Source: a virus
DNA: 20,916 bases
Virus record (IMG/VR): IMGVR_UViG_3300022689_000478
Location: 1-20,916 of that record
Reading direction: 5' to 3' (one strand)
A program made the translations under genes and the position numbers. Shown piece after piece: positions 5,848-13,409 of the stretch; position 1 is the first letter of the stretch; each line of letters starts with the position of its first letter. Below the pieces are notes generated by a model. That model made no database searches. It had not been told where the DNA came from and saw nothing but the letters and a program-made list of their open reading frames with translations.

Positions 5848-6481
5848 AGAGTTTAACTTATGCCGCCGTTAAATTGGGAGAATTGCTGGAAGGCTAAGGG
5901 ATTTTTATATCCTATGCTAATCAGCAGCCGAGCTTTAGGAATCGACAATTTTGTACTAAAGAAGGTTCAGAGACTAGAGAATGAAGAATGTCGTACTAAT
6001 AATTTCTCATTAGCACCCAATACAAGGAATTTATGATACTAAAAATATTAAATAAAAAAGAAGAAAATTTACAGACAAGTATAGCTTATTTCAATAATCT
6101 TTCAGAATTTTATCAATATATAAACGAAAGTGAAGTAGATGAATTAAATATTTTATTTTATTACGTAGATCTAGTTTATATAAAAGATAATATTTATTTA
6201 AAATGTTCTATAGATGAACGTGATAATTACATCTGTGAATACAATGTAAAAGAAAGATATAATTTTACCTACAAAGAAGATGATCCAAGAAAATGTCTAA
6301 GAATAACATTTTTAAAAATAGAATCAATATTATTAGGAGAAGAAAAATTATATAATGATATAAAATTTTTCGATAGTGCTTCATGGGTAGCTCTTTTTAT
6401 TATTGCTATAATTATTGCTATTTTTAGTATAATATACTTGTAAAGATATAGTCCGATCCTGGTGGAAACATCAGAAAATAG
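5848..6481 (+). mobile_element. Group I intron 1 in nrdJ
   Basis: This 634-nt intron has the conserved group I core: P element AATTGCTGGAAGG (5881-5893), Q element AATCAGCAGCC (5919-5929), R element GTTCAGAGACTA (5965-5976) and S element AAGATATAGTCC (6443-6454). P1 forms between exon GGCGGT and intron GCCGCC. The intron ends with G at 6481, and removing it restores VVVGG-VRRT. An ORF fills the space between R and S, and its stop codon abuts S. It self-splices and needs a guanosine cofactor, as known for the class. The core resembles phage group IA introns such as T4 td. Confidence 0.9.
6033..6443 (+). CDS. Intron 1-encoded small membrane protein, not a homing endonuclease
   Basis: The ORF sits in the peripheral loop between the R and S elements, the usual place for a homing endonuclease gene. 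The 136-residue product shows no LAGLIDADG, GIY-YIG, HNH or His-Cys signature. Residues 1-112 are soluble and rich in Asn, Tyr, Asp and Glu. The last 20 or so residues (SWVALFIIAIIIAIFSIIYL) are a hydrophobic segment ending the protein, so it could be tail-anchored in the membrane. ATG 6033 has an AAGGA ribosome binding site. It may be a cargo gene that replaced or never was an endonuclease. I recognise no family. Confidence 0.6.
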   Translation: MILKILNKKEENLQTSIAYFNNLSEFYQYINESEVDELNILFYYVDLVYIKDNIYLKCSIDERDNYICEYNVKERYNFTYKEDDPRKCLRITFLKIESILLGEEKLYNDIKFFDSASWVALFIIAIIIAIFSIIYL

Positions 6482-6685
6482 GTAAGAAGAACTAGTGAAA
6501 TGTGTATTTTTGATACTTATGATCAAGAAATACTAGAAGCAAAGCATGACCTTTTCAAAGAAGGTTCAAACAACTACGGTAAATATTGGAGAATGATGTC
6601 AAATAATTCTGTTATGTTTTTTGAAAAACCTTCAAAAGAGAAACTTATGAAATTAGCAGAAAAGATAAAAAACAGTGGTGAGCCT
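6482..6685 (+). CDS. nrdJ: nrdJ exon 2
   Basis: These 68 codons begin VRRTSEMCIFDTYD and continue KYWRMMSNNSVMF to KIKNSGEP. In class II reductases the order is GGVRRTAEI ... NNS ... GEPGF, so this fragment fits exactly between exons 1 and 3. It has no start of its own: the ATG at 6500 is an internal methionine in this stretch (SEMCIF). The end at CCT 6683-6685 pairs through GCCT with intron GGGC (6699-6702) to make P1 of intron 2. Confidence 0.9.
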
Positions 6686-7477
6686 ATACCAATAAACCGG
6701 GCCGTGTATTTGTAAAAATACATGTAAAACTAACCTAAAAACGGTGAAAACTCGAAAGAATAACACCGTGCTAACTCCTTAGTGAGCTGTGTAGAGACTA
6801 TGGTAATGGAGAAAATAATGAATAGAAAAGACTTAACAAAATATATATTTGCTTTTACTTTAGGAGACGGTTATTTATCTAAAGTAGAAAAAAAAGAAAA
6901 TAGTTTTTATGGGATTAAACAAGTAGATACTCATAAAGATTATCTTGAATTTCAAAAAGAGGTATTAAGTAGTATAAGTGATGTAAAAATATCTTATAGA
7001 AATCCTTATAAGGATAAAAGAGGTTTTAATGTACAAGGACAGTTTTCTTTACAAACAGGCAGGCATCCTATATACACAAAAATGAGAAGAAGAATTTACT
7101 ATAATGGAATAAAATCTATAAGTTATCATGACTTAAAACTATTTGATTGGGAATGTTTAGCTATCTTTTTTATGGATGACGGCTGGATGGAAAAAAGAAA
7201 AGACGGGTATAAAAGAATCGGTATCGCTACACATTCTTTTACATTTGGAGATAACATTCTACTAAAAAAAGCAATAGAAGAAAAAACAGGAATAAGATTT
7301 GGGATATTTAAACATAAGCTGGCTTCCGGTAACTATAAGTTTTATTTACGTACCTCGAAGTCAGAATCTGAAAGATTTATAGAAGGAGTTTATCCTTTCT
7401 TATTTAAAAGTTTTCATTATAAAATTACCGAACGGTTAGCTCCTAGTAATTAGGATGATGATATAGTCCATATAAAG
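6686..7477 (+). mobile_element. Group I intron 2 in nrdJ, carrying a homing endonuclease gene
   Basis: This 792-nt intron has td-like core segments: AAACGGTGAAAACTC from 6738, ACACCGTGCTAA further on, R-like GTGTAGAGACTA (6789-6800) and S GATATAGTCC (7460-7469). It ends with G at 7477, and removal restores the GEP-GFIN sequence of the reductase. The endonuclease gene lies between R and S and stops just before S. Together with intron 1 this makes two introns in one essential gene, at conserved sites, as is common for phage reductases. Confidence 0.88.
6818..7453 (+). CDS. LAGLIDADG homing endonuclease encoded in intron 2
   Basis: Starting at ATG 6818 the product is about 211 residues. Two LAGLIDADG-type helices are present: IFAFTLGDGYL near its N-terminus and LAIFFMDDGWM in the middle, with acidic residues at both active sites (GD and DD), as in the LAGLIDADG_2-like intron enzymes. 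Two copies in one chain fit a monomer that cuts a long asymmetric site at the intronless nrdJ exon junction and so spreads the intron. GGAG at 6808-6811 is a good binding site for ATG 6818. Upstream in-frame starts (GTG 6782, ATG 6800, ATG 6806) exist, but GTG 6782 and the sequence after it overlap the intron R element. The enzyme looks intact, in contrast with the decayed one in the terminase intein. Confidence 0.88.
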   Translation: MNRKDLTKYIFAFTLGDGYLSKVEKKENSFYGIKQVDTHKDYLEFQKEVLSSISDVKISYRNPYKDKRGFNVQGQFSLQTGRHPIYTKMRRRIYYNGIKSISYHDLKLFDWECLAIFFMDDGWMEKRKDGYKRIGIATHSFTFGDNILLKKAIEEKTGIRFGIFKHKLASGNYKFYLRTSKSESERFIEGVYPFLFKSFHYKITERLAPSN

Positions 7478-8521
7478 GGTTTTATAAACTATAAAGCTGC
7501 TAATCAAAGAAGACCCTGGTTTGAAGGTTTAAATCCATGTGCAGAAATACTTCTTTCAAGTAGAGGAGTTTGTAATTTATGCGATGTAAATGTTAAAGCA
7601 TTTGTCAAGAATGGTGAATTAGATCTCGAAGGTTTAAAACACGCAATTGAACTCGCAGTAAAACATGGAATTCGTATGACAAATATTGAACTAGAATTAG
7701 AAAACTGGGATACTATACAAAAAAGAGATCGTCTTGTTGGAGTAGGATTATTTGGTTGGATGGATGCTGTAGATTCTTTGCAGTTAAGTGAATTAGAAGA
7801 AGAAGAACTTCTTAAAATTTTAAAATCTGTAGCAGTTAAAACAACAGAGGATTATTCATTTGAAATGAGAATTCCTAAACCTTTATTAGTTACTACTATG
7901 AAACCAGGAGGTACCATACCTCAATTACCTACTGTTTCTAGTAGTAGTTATAGAGCTTTTGCTCCTTTTTATATCCGAAGAGTTAGGATAAGTTCAAGTG
8001 ATCCTCTTGCTAAAGTAGCAAGTAGAAAAGGTTATCCTATATATCCTGAAACAGGACAGGGTCCAGATGTAGAATCTTTTAATACATTAACTAAATTTGA
8101 ACAATTTGAAGTTTTAAAGGATTCTTCAACTTGGGTTATAGAATTTCCTGTTAAGACAGAATCAACAAAAAGAGCTAAAGATGAATCAGCGATTGATCAG
8201 TTAAAAAGGTATATAAGATTCCAGAAATACTGGTCAGATCATAACACCTCTTCCACAATTTATGTAGAAGATGATGAGTGGGATCAAGTGGTAGATTACA
8301 TTTATGATAACTGGGATGACTACGTAGCTGTTGCTTTTCTTCCTAAAAGAGAGGGTGTGTATCCTCTTATGCCTTATGAAGAGATTTCTGAAGAAGAGTA
8401 TAACAGAAGAGTAGAAGAAATCTCCCAGGATGATTTATATGAATTACTCACGAGATCAGAGTATTCAATATCTGAAATAATAGATTCAGAGTGTGAATCA
8501 GGAATTTGTCCAGTTAGATAA
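7478..8521 (+). CDS. nrdJ: nrdJ exon 3
   Basis: These 347 codons and the stop complete the reductase. GFIN follows the GEP of exon 2. The NPCAEILLSSRGVCNLCDVN region (7532-7591) contains the thiyl-radical cysteine, the neighbouring catalytic glutamate and the second redox cysteine. TTMKPGGTIPQLPTVSSS is the phosphate-binding loop of the family, and the C-terminus CESGIC carries the shuttle cysteine pair that passes electrons from thioredoxin. All key cysteines of the class are therefore present across the three exons. A reading frame beginning at ATG 7676 is only the inner part of this exon. A terminator follows 5 nt after the stop. Confidence 0.93.
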   Translation, partial: GFINYKAANQRRPWFEGLNPCAEILLSSRGVCNLCDVNVKAFVKNGELDLEGLKHAIELAVKHGIRMTNIELELENWDTIQKRDRLVGVGLFGWMDAVDSLQLSELEEEELLKILKSVAVKTTEDYSFEMRIPKPLLVTTMKPGGTIPQLPTVSSSSYRAFAPFYIRRVRISSSDPLAKVASRKGYPIYPETGQGPDVESFNTLTKFEQFEVLKDSSTWVIEFPVKTESTKRAKDESAIDQLKRYIRFQKYWSDHNTSSTIYVEDDEWDQVVDYIYDNWDDYVAVAFLPKREGVYPLMPYEEISEEEYNRRVEEISQDDLYELLTRSEYSISEIIDSECESGICPVR

Positions 8522-8525
8522 AAAA

Positions 8526-8562
8526 AGTGGAGGTGTTAATCACATCTCCACTATTATTTTTT
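8526..8562 (+). terminator. Intrinsic terminator after nrdJ
   Basis: AGTGGAGGTGT (8526-8536) pairs with the segment 8542-8552 ending CTCCACT, with one G-U pair and a short loop, and ATTATTTTTT follows. It separates nrdJ from the packaging genes. No convincing promoter fits in the 14 bases before the next start codon, so the late genes rely on read-through or on a promoter that I cannot see. Confidence 0.8.
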
Positions 8563-8576
8563 AAGGGAGGTAAAAA

Positions 8577-9272
8577 TTGGAAAGGATGGAAGAAGATGTT
8601 TTTGAGTTTCAGTTAGAAGAAGAGGGTGATAATTTTGATATTAAGTATAAAAAGAAGATGGAAACTTATGAGCAGCATTATTCAATTGAAGAACTAAATG
8701 ATGCGAATGATTTAACTTTACTCCAAATTCTTATAAAAACCGAAATAATGATTGATGATCTTCAAAAAAGAATACAACAACTAATCGAAGATAATCCTAT
8801 CAGACATGCTTCAAATATTAAGAAATTGTCAGATCTTCTACGGGATGCTACAAGAACAGTAACGGACTTACAAAAAACCCTTGCTATTGATAGAAAGACA
8901 AGGAAAGAGCAAGAAACGAGTGGAGATATATCATCCTACATTAGACATCTTAAAACAATAGCAGGTAATTTTTTAGAAGATAGGATGGTAAAAGTCTATT
9001 GCAACGACTGTAAAGTTATGGTTGGAAGAATCTCACCTGTACATAGTTATACTTCGTATAACTGTTATTTCCAATGCAGTCAGTGTGGGAAAATGATAAA
9101 TACAAAAAGGAAAGAGAAGAATAGAATGTTTGATATAAAGGATTCTGATTGGAGGACTTATCAAGCTGAAATTATACAACCAGATATAATAAGAGATACA
9201 TTTGTGGATGAAGACTTTGTTGATGATGACGAAACAATAACTGTAGATAAGTCTGCTTTTGAAGGAGGATAA
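8577..9272 (+). CDS. Zinc-ribbon coiled-coil protein, possible terminase small subunit
   Basis: The 231-residue product has an acidic N-terminus (1-30), a long helical and probably coiled-coil region (about 36-135), a four-cysteine zinc ribbon with CNDC at 142-145 and CSQC at 167-170 (plus Cys163), and a very acidic tail. It ends two bases before the large terminase gene, the usual place of the DNA-recognising small terminase subunit. I cannot see a helix-turn-helix, so the role rests on position, and an unrelated DNA-binding protein is possible. TTG 8577 is chosen as the start because GGGAGG at 8565-8570 is well spaced for it; ATG 8586 is the alternative. Confidence 0.55.
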   Translation: MERMEEDVFEFQLEEEGDNFDIKYKKKMETYEQHYSIEELNDANDLTLLQILIKTEIMIDDLQKRIQQLIEDNPIRHASNIKKLSDLLRDATRTVTDLQKTLAIDRKTRKEQETSGDISSYIRHLKTIAGNFLEDRMVKVYCNDCKVMVGRISPVHSYTSYNCYFQCSQCGKMINTKRKEKNRMFDIKDSDWRTYQAEIIQPDIIRDTFVDEDFVDDDETITVDKSAFEGG

Positions 9273-9274
9273 TT

Positions 9275-11869
9275 ATGACACTTATAGAAAAATTACCTAG
9301 AGAAGAATTAGACTTACTAGAAGTTGTAGAAGACCCAATCTGGTTCGGTGAATTTTTACGATCTACACATGACGCTTCGTCTATACCACAAGAATGGCCC
9401 TCTTCTCCATTCCATTATCGCTGGTATCAGAAAGATATACTATCCGATAAAAATCCTTATATATCCTTAACAGGAGGTAGAGCAATAGGAAAATGTTCAC
9501 CTTTATCTGAGAGAGTATATACGTATCCTTACGGTTATATGAAATTGATGGATTTATATAGCAAAGATAATAAACATAATTTAGCCATATTTTATGTAAG
9601 AGATCGTGAAGATAATTTTATACAAAGAAGAGGGGAAATACACTACAATTCGAAGGAATATGTTTATGAGGTTAAAACTGAATCTAATCACAAATTTAAA
9701 GGTACAGCGGAACATCCAATATGGACACCGAATGATTATATAAACATAGAGAATTTAGAAGAGGGTATGGAAGTAGGTGTTGCAGCATTATTACCTCATC
9801 AATCTGAACAATCCTTGTTATCATGGGAAGAATTGAGATGGTTGGGTATGGTATGTGCTAAAAAAGGTTTAGGTGGAGAAACACCTATTGTTTTAAAAAA
9901 TTACCGGCAAAAAGAAGAATTAGAAATAATAGCTGAATTTTTTGGAAGTAATTTACATTACATAACTCCAGATGTTGTAAAAATGGTAAGAAGGATAGCA
10001 GAGGTAGGGAGTTATGGAAGAAGACTTTATACAATGCTCGGAATACCTATGTCAAATATTATACGGGAATTGGGATTTCTGATGATTCCTCCTATACTAA
10101 AAGCTGAAAAATTAAGTAATCTTAAAATATTTATGGAATCTTTTTTATCACATAATGCAGAAATATCCGAAAAAGGAATAACTATCAATTTTACAAATGG
10201 TAGGTTTGCAGAGGATATACAAGAAATATTATTGAGATTTGGTATAGAAACAAAAATAACAGAAATAAAACCACGGGTCTATTATAAATCTGGCGAGTAT
10301 ATTATGAAGGTATCAACTTTTGAAGACTATTGTAGAGTTTTTCATACTTTTTCAATACCTGGTATTGAAGCAGTCAATGTACCAGATCCAGGAATTAAAA
10401 CAGAGGCGATAAAATATGAAAAAATAATTTCTATAGAAAGAAGTAAGACAAAGTTATTTACATATGCTGTAAGTATACCGATCTATAATAACTACATATC
10501 TGGTAACTTTTTTGTACACAATTCTTTAGTTATAGAAGATTCAATGGTCTATGATGCTGTAAATTCAGATTTAGTATTTCCAGATACAAAAGAACAGTTA
10601 TTAGCAACTCCAAATAATGCTCAATTAACTCCTATCCAAAATAGACTATTTTTACGATTTGTCAGTAGTAAATTCTTATCTTCTTTTCTTGGTCATATTA
10701 ATAAATCGAGAGGTACTATGGAATTTCCTATATATAGTGGCTCTGTTTATATTTTAAATATGAGAATAGCTGGAAAAACAGGAGAAACAAACTTTATTGG
10801 ACTTCATTTACCTAGAATGGTTATAGATGAAAGTCAAATATTTCCTATGTCGGCACTTATACAAATGCAACCAGCATTCAATAGCTGGGAAAGAAATACA
10901 AGGCAAATGTTTTGCGGCGTCCCTAATGGAATGAGAGATGGAAATGTTTTATTCTATGTTGATCAAAGATCTAAAAAATTTAAAAAATATAGAGTACCAT
11001 CACACGAAAATCCTTTCTTTACGGAAGAGGCAAATATAGATTCACTAATACAGTATGGAGGAGAAGACTCTGAAGATTATCTACATTTAGTATTAGGGAG
11101 ACACGGAAATCCAGTATTTCATATCATTCCCAGAGATAAAATATTTACTGAACCTTTTGATTTTTATAATGGAAGATATACTCAAGAAGAGGTTAATAGT
11201 AAAATAAGTTATAAACAGATATTAGACAGACCTTCTGTTTATAAAAAACCTGATAAGTTAGTAGCTTCGTTAGATACAGGATATGTGGACCCTACTATTT
11301 TACAAATATTTGCCTGGTATAGTGATGAAAAAAAATGGAGAGTATTATCAAGATACCAGCTTATAAGAATACCTTTTCCAAAGCAAGCAGAAATAATAGA
11401 CTGGATAGACAGTTATTACGACTTCGATTATATCGTTATCGACCATGGTGCAGGTGGTGGAGGTATTGGATTAAGTCAAGATCTTTTATCTGCAAAATAT
11501 GGAACCAGGTATAAAGATAAAGTTCACGGAGTTCAATTTCAGCAATTGATACCATTTGGAGAAGAAGATGGTGTAGAAATGAAATTACTAGCTAAATCTT
11601 TCGCTGGATCAGAATTAGCAAAAATGATAACTTCAGGAGAAATAATCCTCAGTGAATTAGACAGGCAAGGTATAAGTCAACTCGAAAGAGTTTCTTATGC
11701 AAGATCTTCCAGCGGAGTTAATCAATATTTTATTTTATCTGAAAACGGTAAAGGTAAAAGTGGAGATGATCATATATTTGCTTGTTATATTGTATTTATC
11801 ATAAGTCTACAAACAGTAAATAAACAAAAAAAGAAAAGAAAGAAATTGTTTACCGCAAAATGGATATAG
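9275..11869 (+). CDS. terL: Large terminase subunit (TerL) interrupted by an intein
   Basis: TerL is the ATPase and nuclease motor that packs DNA into the capsid. The 864-residue precursor contains a 343-residue intein, leaving a mature protein of about 521 residues. The Walker A loop GGRAIGK ends at residue 73 and its serine (S417 of the precursor) lies after the intein. Walker B is RMVIDES with D518-E519. The nuclease domain has acidic residues at SLDTGY (D667), VIDHGAGG (D723) and GDDH (D831/D832), the RNase H-like triad. The basic C-terminus (KQKKKRKKL) may touch DNA. GGAGG precedes the ATG. Until the intein splices itself out, the ATP site is split, so the motor cannot work. Confidence 0.92.
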   Translation: MTLIEKLPREELDLLEVVEDPIWFGEFLRSTHDASSIPQEWPSSPFHYRWYQKDILSDKNPYISLTGGRAIGKCSPLSERVYTYPYGYMKLMDLYSKDNKHNLAIFYVRDREDNFIQRRGEIHYNSKEYVYEVKTESNHKFKGTAEHPIWTPNDYINIENLEEGMEVGVAALLPHQSEQSLLSWEELRWLGMVCAKKGLGGETPIVLKNYRQKEELEIIAEFFGSNLHYITPDVVKMVRRIAEVGSYGRRLYTMLGIPMSNIIRELGFLMIPPILKAEKLSNLKIFMESFLSHNAEISEKGITINFTNGRFAEDIQEILLRFGIETKITEIKPRVYYKSGEYIMKVSTFEDYCRVFHTFSIPGIEAVNVPDPGIKTEAIKYEKIISIERSKTKLFTYAVSIPIYNNYISGNFFVHNSLVIEDSMVYDAVNSDLVFPDTKEQLLATPNNAQLTPIQNRLFLRFVSSKFLSSFLGHINKSRGTMEFPIYSGSVYILNMRIAGKTGETNFIGLHLPRMVIDESQIFPMSALIQMQPAFNSWERNTRQMFCGVPNGMRDGNVLFYVDQRSKKFKKYRVPSHENPFFTEEANIDSLIQYGGEDSEDYLHLVLGRHGNPVFHIIPRDKIFTEPFDFYNGRYTQEEVNSKISYKQILDRPSVYKKPDKLVASLDTGYVDPTILQIFAWYSDEKKWRVLSRYQLIRIPFPKQAEIIDWIDSYYDFDYIVIDHGAGGGGIGLSQDLLSAKYGTRYKDKVHGVQFQQLIPFGEEDGVEMKLLAKSFAGSELAKMITSGEIILSELDRQGISQLERVSYARSSSGVNQYFILSENGKGKSGDDHIFACYIVFIISLQTVNKQKKKRKKLFTAKWI
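9494..10522 (+). mobile_element. Intein in the TerL Walker A motif, with decayed LAGLIDADG domain
   Basis: The intein runs from Cys74 to Asn416 of the precursor. Splicing residues are all present: first residue Cys, block B GTAEHP (143-148, His147), block F YAVSIPIYNNYISG, C-terminal HN and following Ser. Joining the flanks gives GGRAIGK-S, a normal Walker A motif. The middle keeps the outline of a LAGLIDADG endonuclease, but the first motif reads LRWLGMVCAKKGL (187-199), with lysines where GDG is usual, and the second reads FMESFLSHNAEI (286-297), with SHN where DAD is usual. The metal-binding acids are lost at both sites, so it should splice but not home. Confidence 0.9.
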
Positions 11870-11873
11870 GGGG

Positions 11874-11915
11874 ATGAATAGTAGAAAGGAGGAAGTAGGT
11901 ATGTCCCTCGACTGA
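11874..11915 (+). other. Thirteen-codon leader ORF before the portal gene
   Basis: ATG 11874 opens a 13-codon frame (MNSRKEEVGMSLD) ending in TGA at 11913-11915. An in-frame ATG at 11901 is led by an AAAGGAGG run at 11885-11892, the best ribosome binding site in the gap. The portal start at 11923 has no good site of its own and lies 7 nt after this stop. Translation of the leader followed by re-initiation at the portal is a plausible reading. A lost gene start is the alternative. Confidence 0.4.
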
Positions 11916-11922
11916 ATATATT

Positions 11923-13407
11923 ATGGAAGAAGAAACAATTAAATTATCAAAGGCTATTAGCAGTTTCGATCCTCAGTATTACTCCCCCTATGGAGAAATG
12001 ATACCTGAAATAGAAACACAACTTAATATTACCCGTGTTTTTAATTTTCCAACTAATTACAAGGAAGAAGTTAAACAATGCAGGTATTTTTATAAATATG
12101 ATCCTATAGCCAGTTCTGTTATTAATAGAATGGCAGATATGGCAGTAGTAAGAATACATAATCAAAAAAATGACTGTAATTATAAAGAATTAGAATATTA
12201 CAATTATGTACTAAGTAAATATATTTTTCCTCTACTTAATAAAATATGTATAGAATATTTAACTTCTGGACTAGTAGTTCCAGATTATGGACTAAAGAGA
12301 ATAAAAGGATCAGATATGCATAAATCATTAGGTAGAACTAAATTTTATGTACCAGATCCTTTATGGATTAGAAATAGCGATCATATAGAAATAAAAAGTT
12401 CCCCGGTAGGAGGTTATAAAGAAGCTTATCTTAAAATACCTCCAGAAGAGATAGAATTTGTACAAAACCAGGGTAGAAGAAAAGACGGTTCATATGATAA
12501 AGATCTTTACAAAAGATTAACAGACTATTATCCCGAATATGTTAGACTTATAAATGCTGGAGTAAATAGTATTTATTTACCTGTTCGTCCTATATTAAGA
12601 AAACCTCCTGTAAATTCTAACAATCCTTTACCTTTCTTAATCCCAGCATTATCTTCTCTTAAACATAAACTAAGAATTAAACAAATGGATTATGTTATCG
12701 CAAGTAGAGCTATAGAAGCTATAATGTTGATACAGGCAGGAGATAAAGATTTCCCAGTTACAGAAGATGATACAACTCTTGAAGATCTTAGAAATCAGAT
12801 GACCTCTCGATCAAAATATGGTAGTTCAGAAGCTGTCTACAAATTATTTACAAATCATACAGTAAAAATAAGCTGGTCTTATCCTCCACTAGATGCTTTA
12901 TTATCAGATGAGAAATTTTCAGAACCAAATGCAGACATTTTTTTAGCTTTAGGGTTTCCAAGAATTCTTTTAATTGGTGAAACTTTGAGAAGTAATTCTG
13001 GACAAGCAATTACAACTACTATGGGTCCAATAGCAGCATTAGAAGAGATGAGAAATACTATAGTACAATGGATAAATTCGATTTATGAAGATTTAGCAAA
13101 TAAGAACAATTTTGATAATATACCTTTACCGGCATTTGCTCCAATAACTTCTTCAGAAGTAGTTGAACTTATTAAATACGCTGTTGATGCTGCTGGTAAA
13201 GGCTACATATCAAGAAATACTATAGCAAAAATGTTAGGAACTGATTTTAATAGTGAAATAGAACAAAGACTTTATGAAGATAACACTCTAAACAATATAG
13301 AAAAAGAAAAAGTAGTAGTAGAAGATCCTAAAGGTAATCCTGAAGATAACACAAGAGGCGGAGATTTTATTGATACAAACGAGCTTGACGGTAGAATTGA
13401 GGTGTAG
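11923..13407 (+). CDS. Phage portal protein
   Basis: The portal is the twelve-fold ring at one capsid vertex through which DNA enters and leaves. This 494-residue protein directly follows TerL and has a portal-like layout: KQCRYFYKYDPIASSVINRMADMAV near residues 51-75 as the start of the wing, a region around residues 235-275 (LPFLIPALSSLKHKLRIKQMDYVIASRAIEAI) resembling the helices that line the channel, GFPRILLIGETLRSNSGQAITT near 345-366, and a charged C-terminus. The family call rests on this pattern, length and synteny. The real start depends on how the leader ORF just upstream works. Confidence 0.85.
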   Translation: MEEETIKLSKAISSFDPQYYSPYGEMIPEIETQLNITRVFNFPTNYKEEVKQCRYFYKYDPIASSVINRMADMAVVRIHNQKNDCNYKELEYYNYVLSKYIFPLLNKICIEYLTSGLVVPDYGLKRIKGSDMHKSLGRTKFYVPDPLWIRNSDHIEIKSSPVGGYKEAYLKIPPEEIEFVQNQGRRKDGSYDKDLYKRLTDYYPEYVRLINAGVNSIYLPVRPILRKPPVNSNNPLPFLIPALSSLKHKLRIKQMDYVIASRAIEAIMLIQAGDKDFPVTEDDTTLEDLRNQMTSRSKYGSSEAVYKLFTNHTVKISWSYPPLDALLSDEKFSEPNADIFLALGFPRILLIGETLRSNSGQAITTTMGPIAALEEMRNTIVQWINSIYEDLANKNNFDNIPLPAFAPITSSEVVELIKYAVDAAGKGYISRNTIAKMLGTDFNSEIEQRLYEDNTLNNIEKEKVVVEDPKGNPEDNTRGGDFIDTNELDGRIEV

Positions 13408-13409
13408 TT

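Noticed and set aside
6500-6715. Independent 71-residue gene
   Set aside because: It begins at an internal methionine of nrdJ exon 2 and its last codons run into intron 2.
7676-8521. Independent 281-residue gene starting at ATG 7676
   Set aside because: The active-site NPCAEI region of the reductase lies upstream in the same frame; this is the inner part of exon 3.
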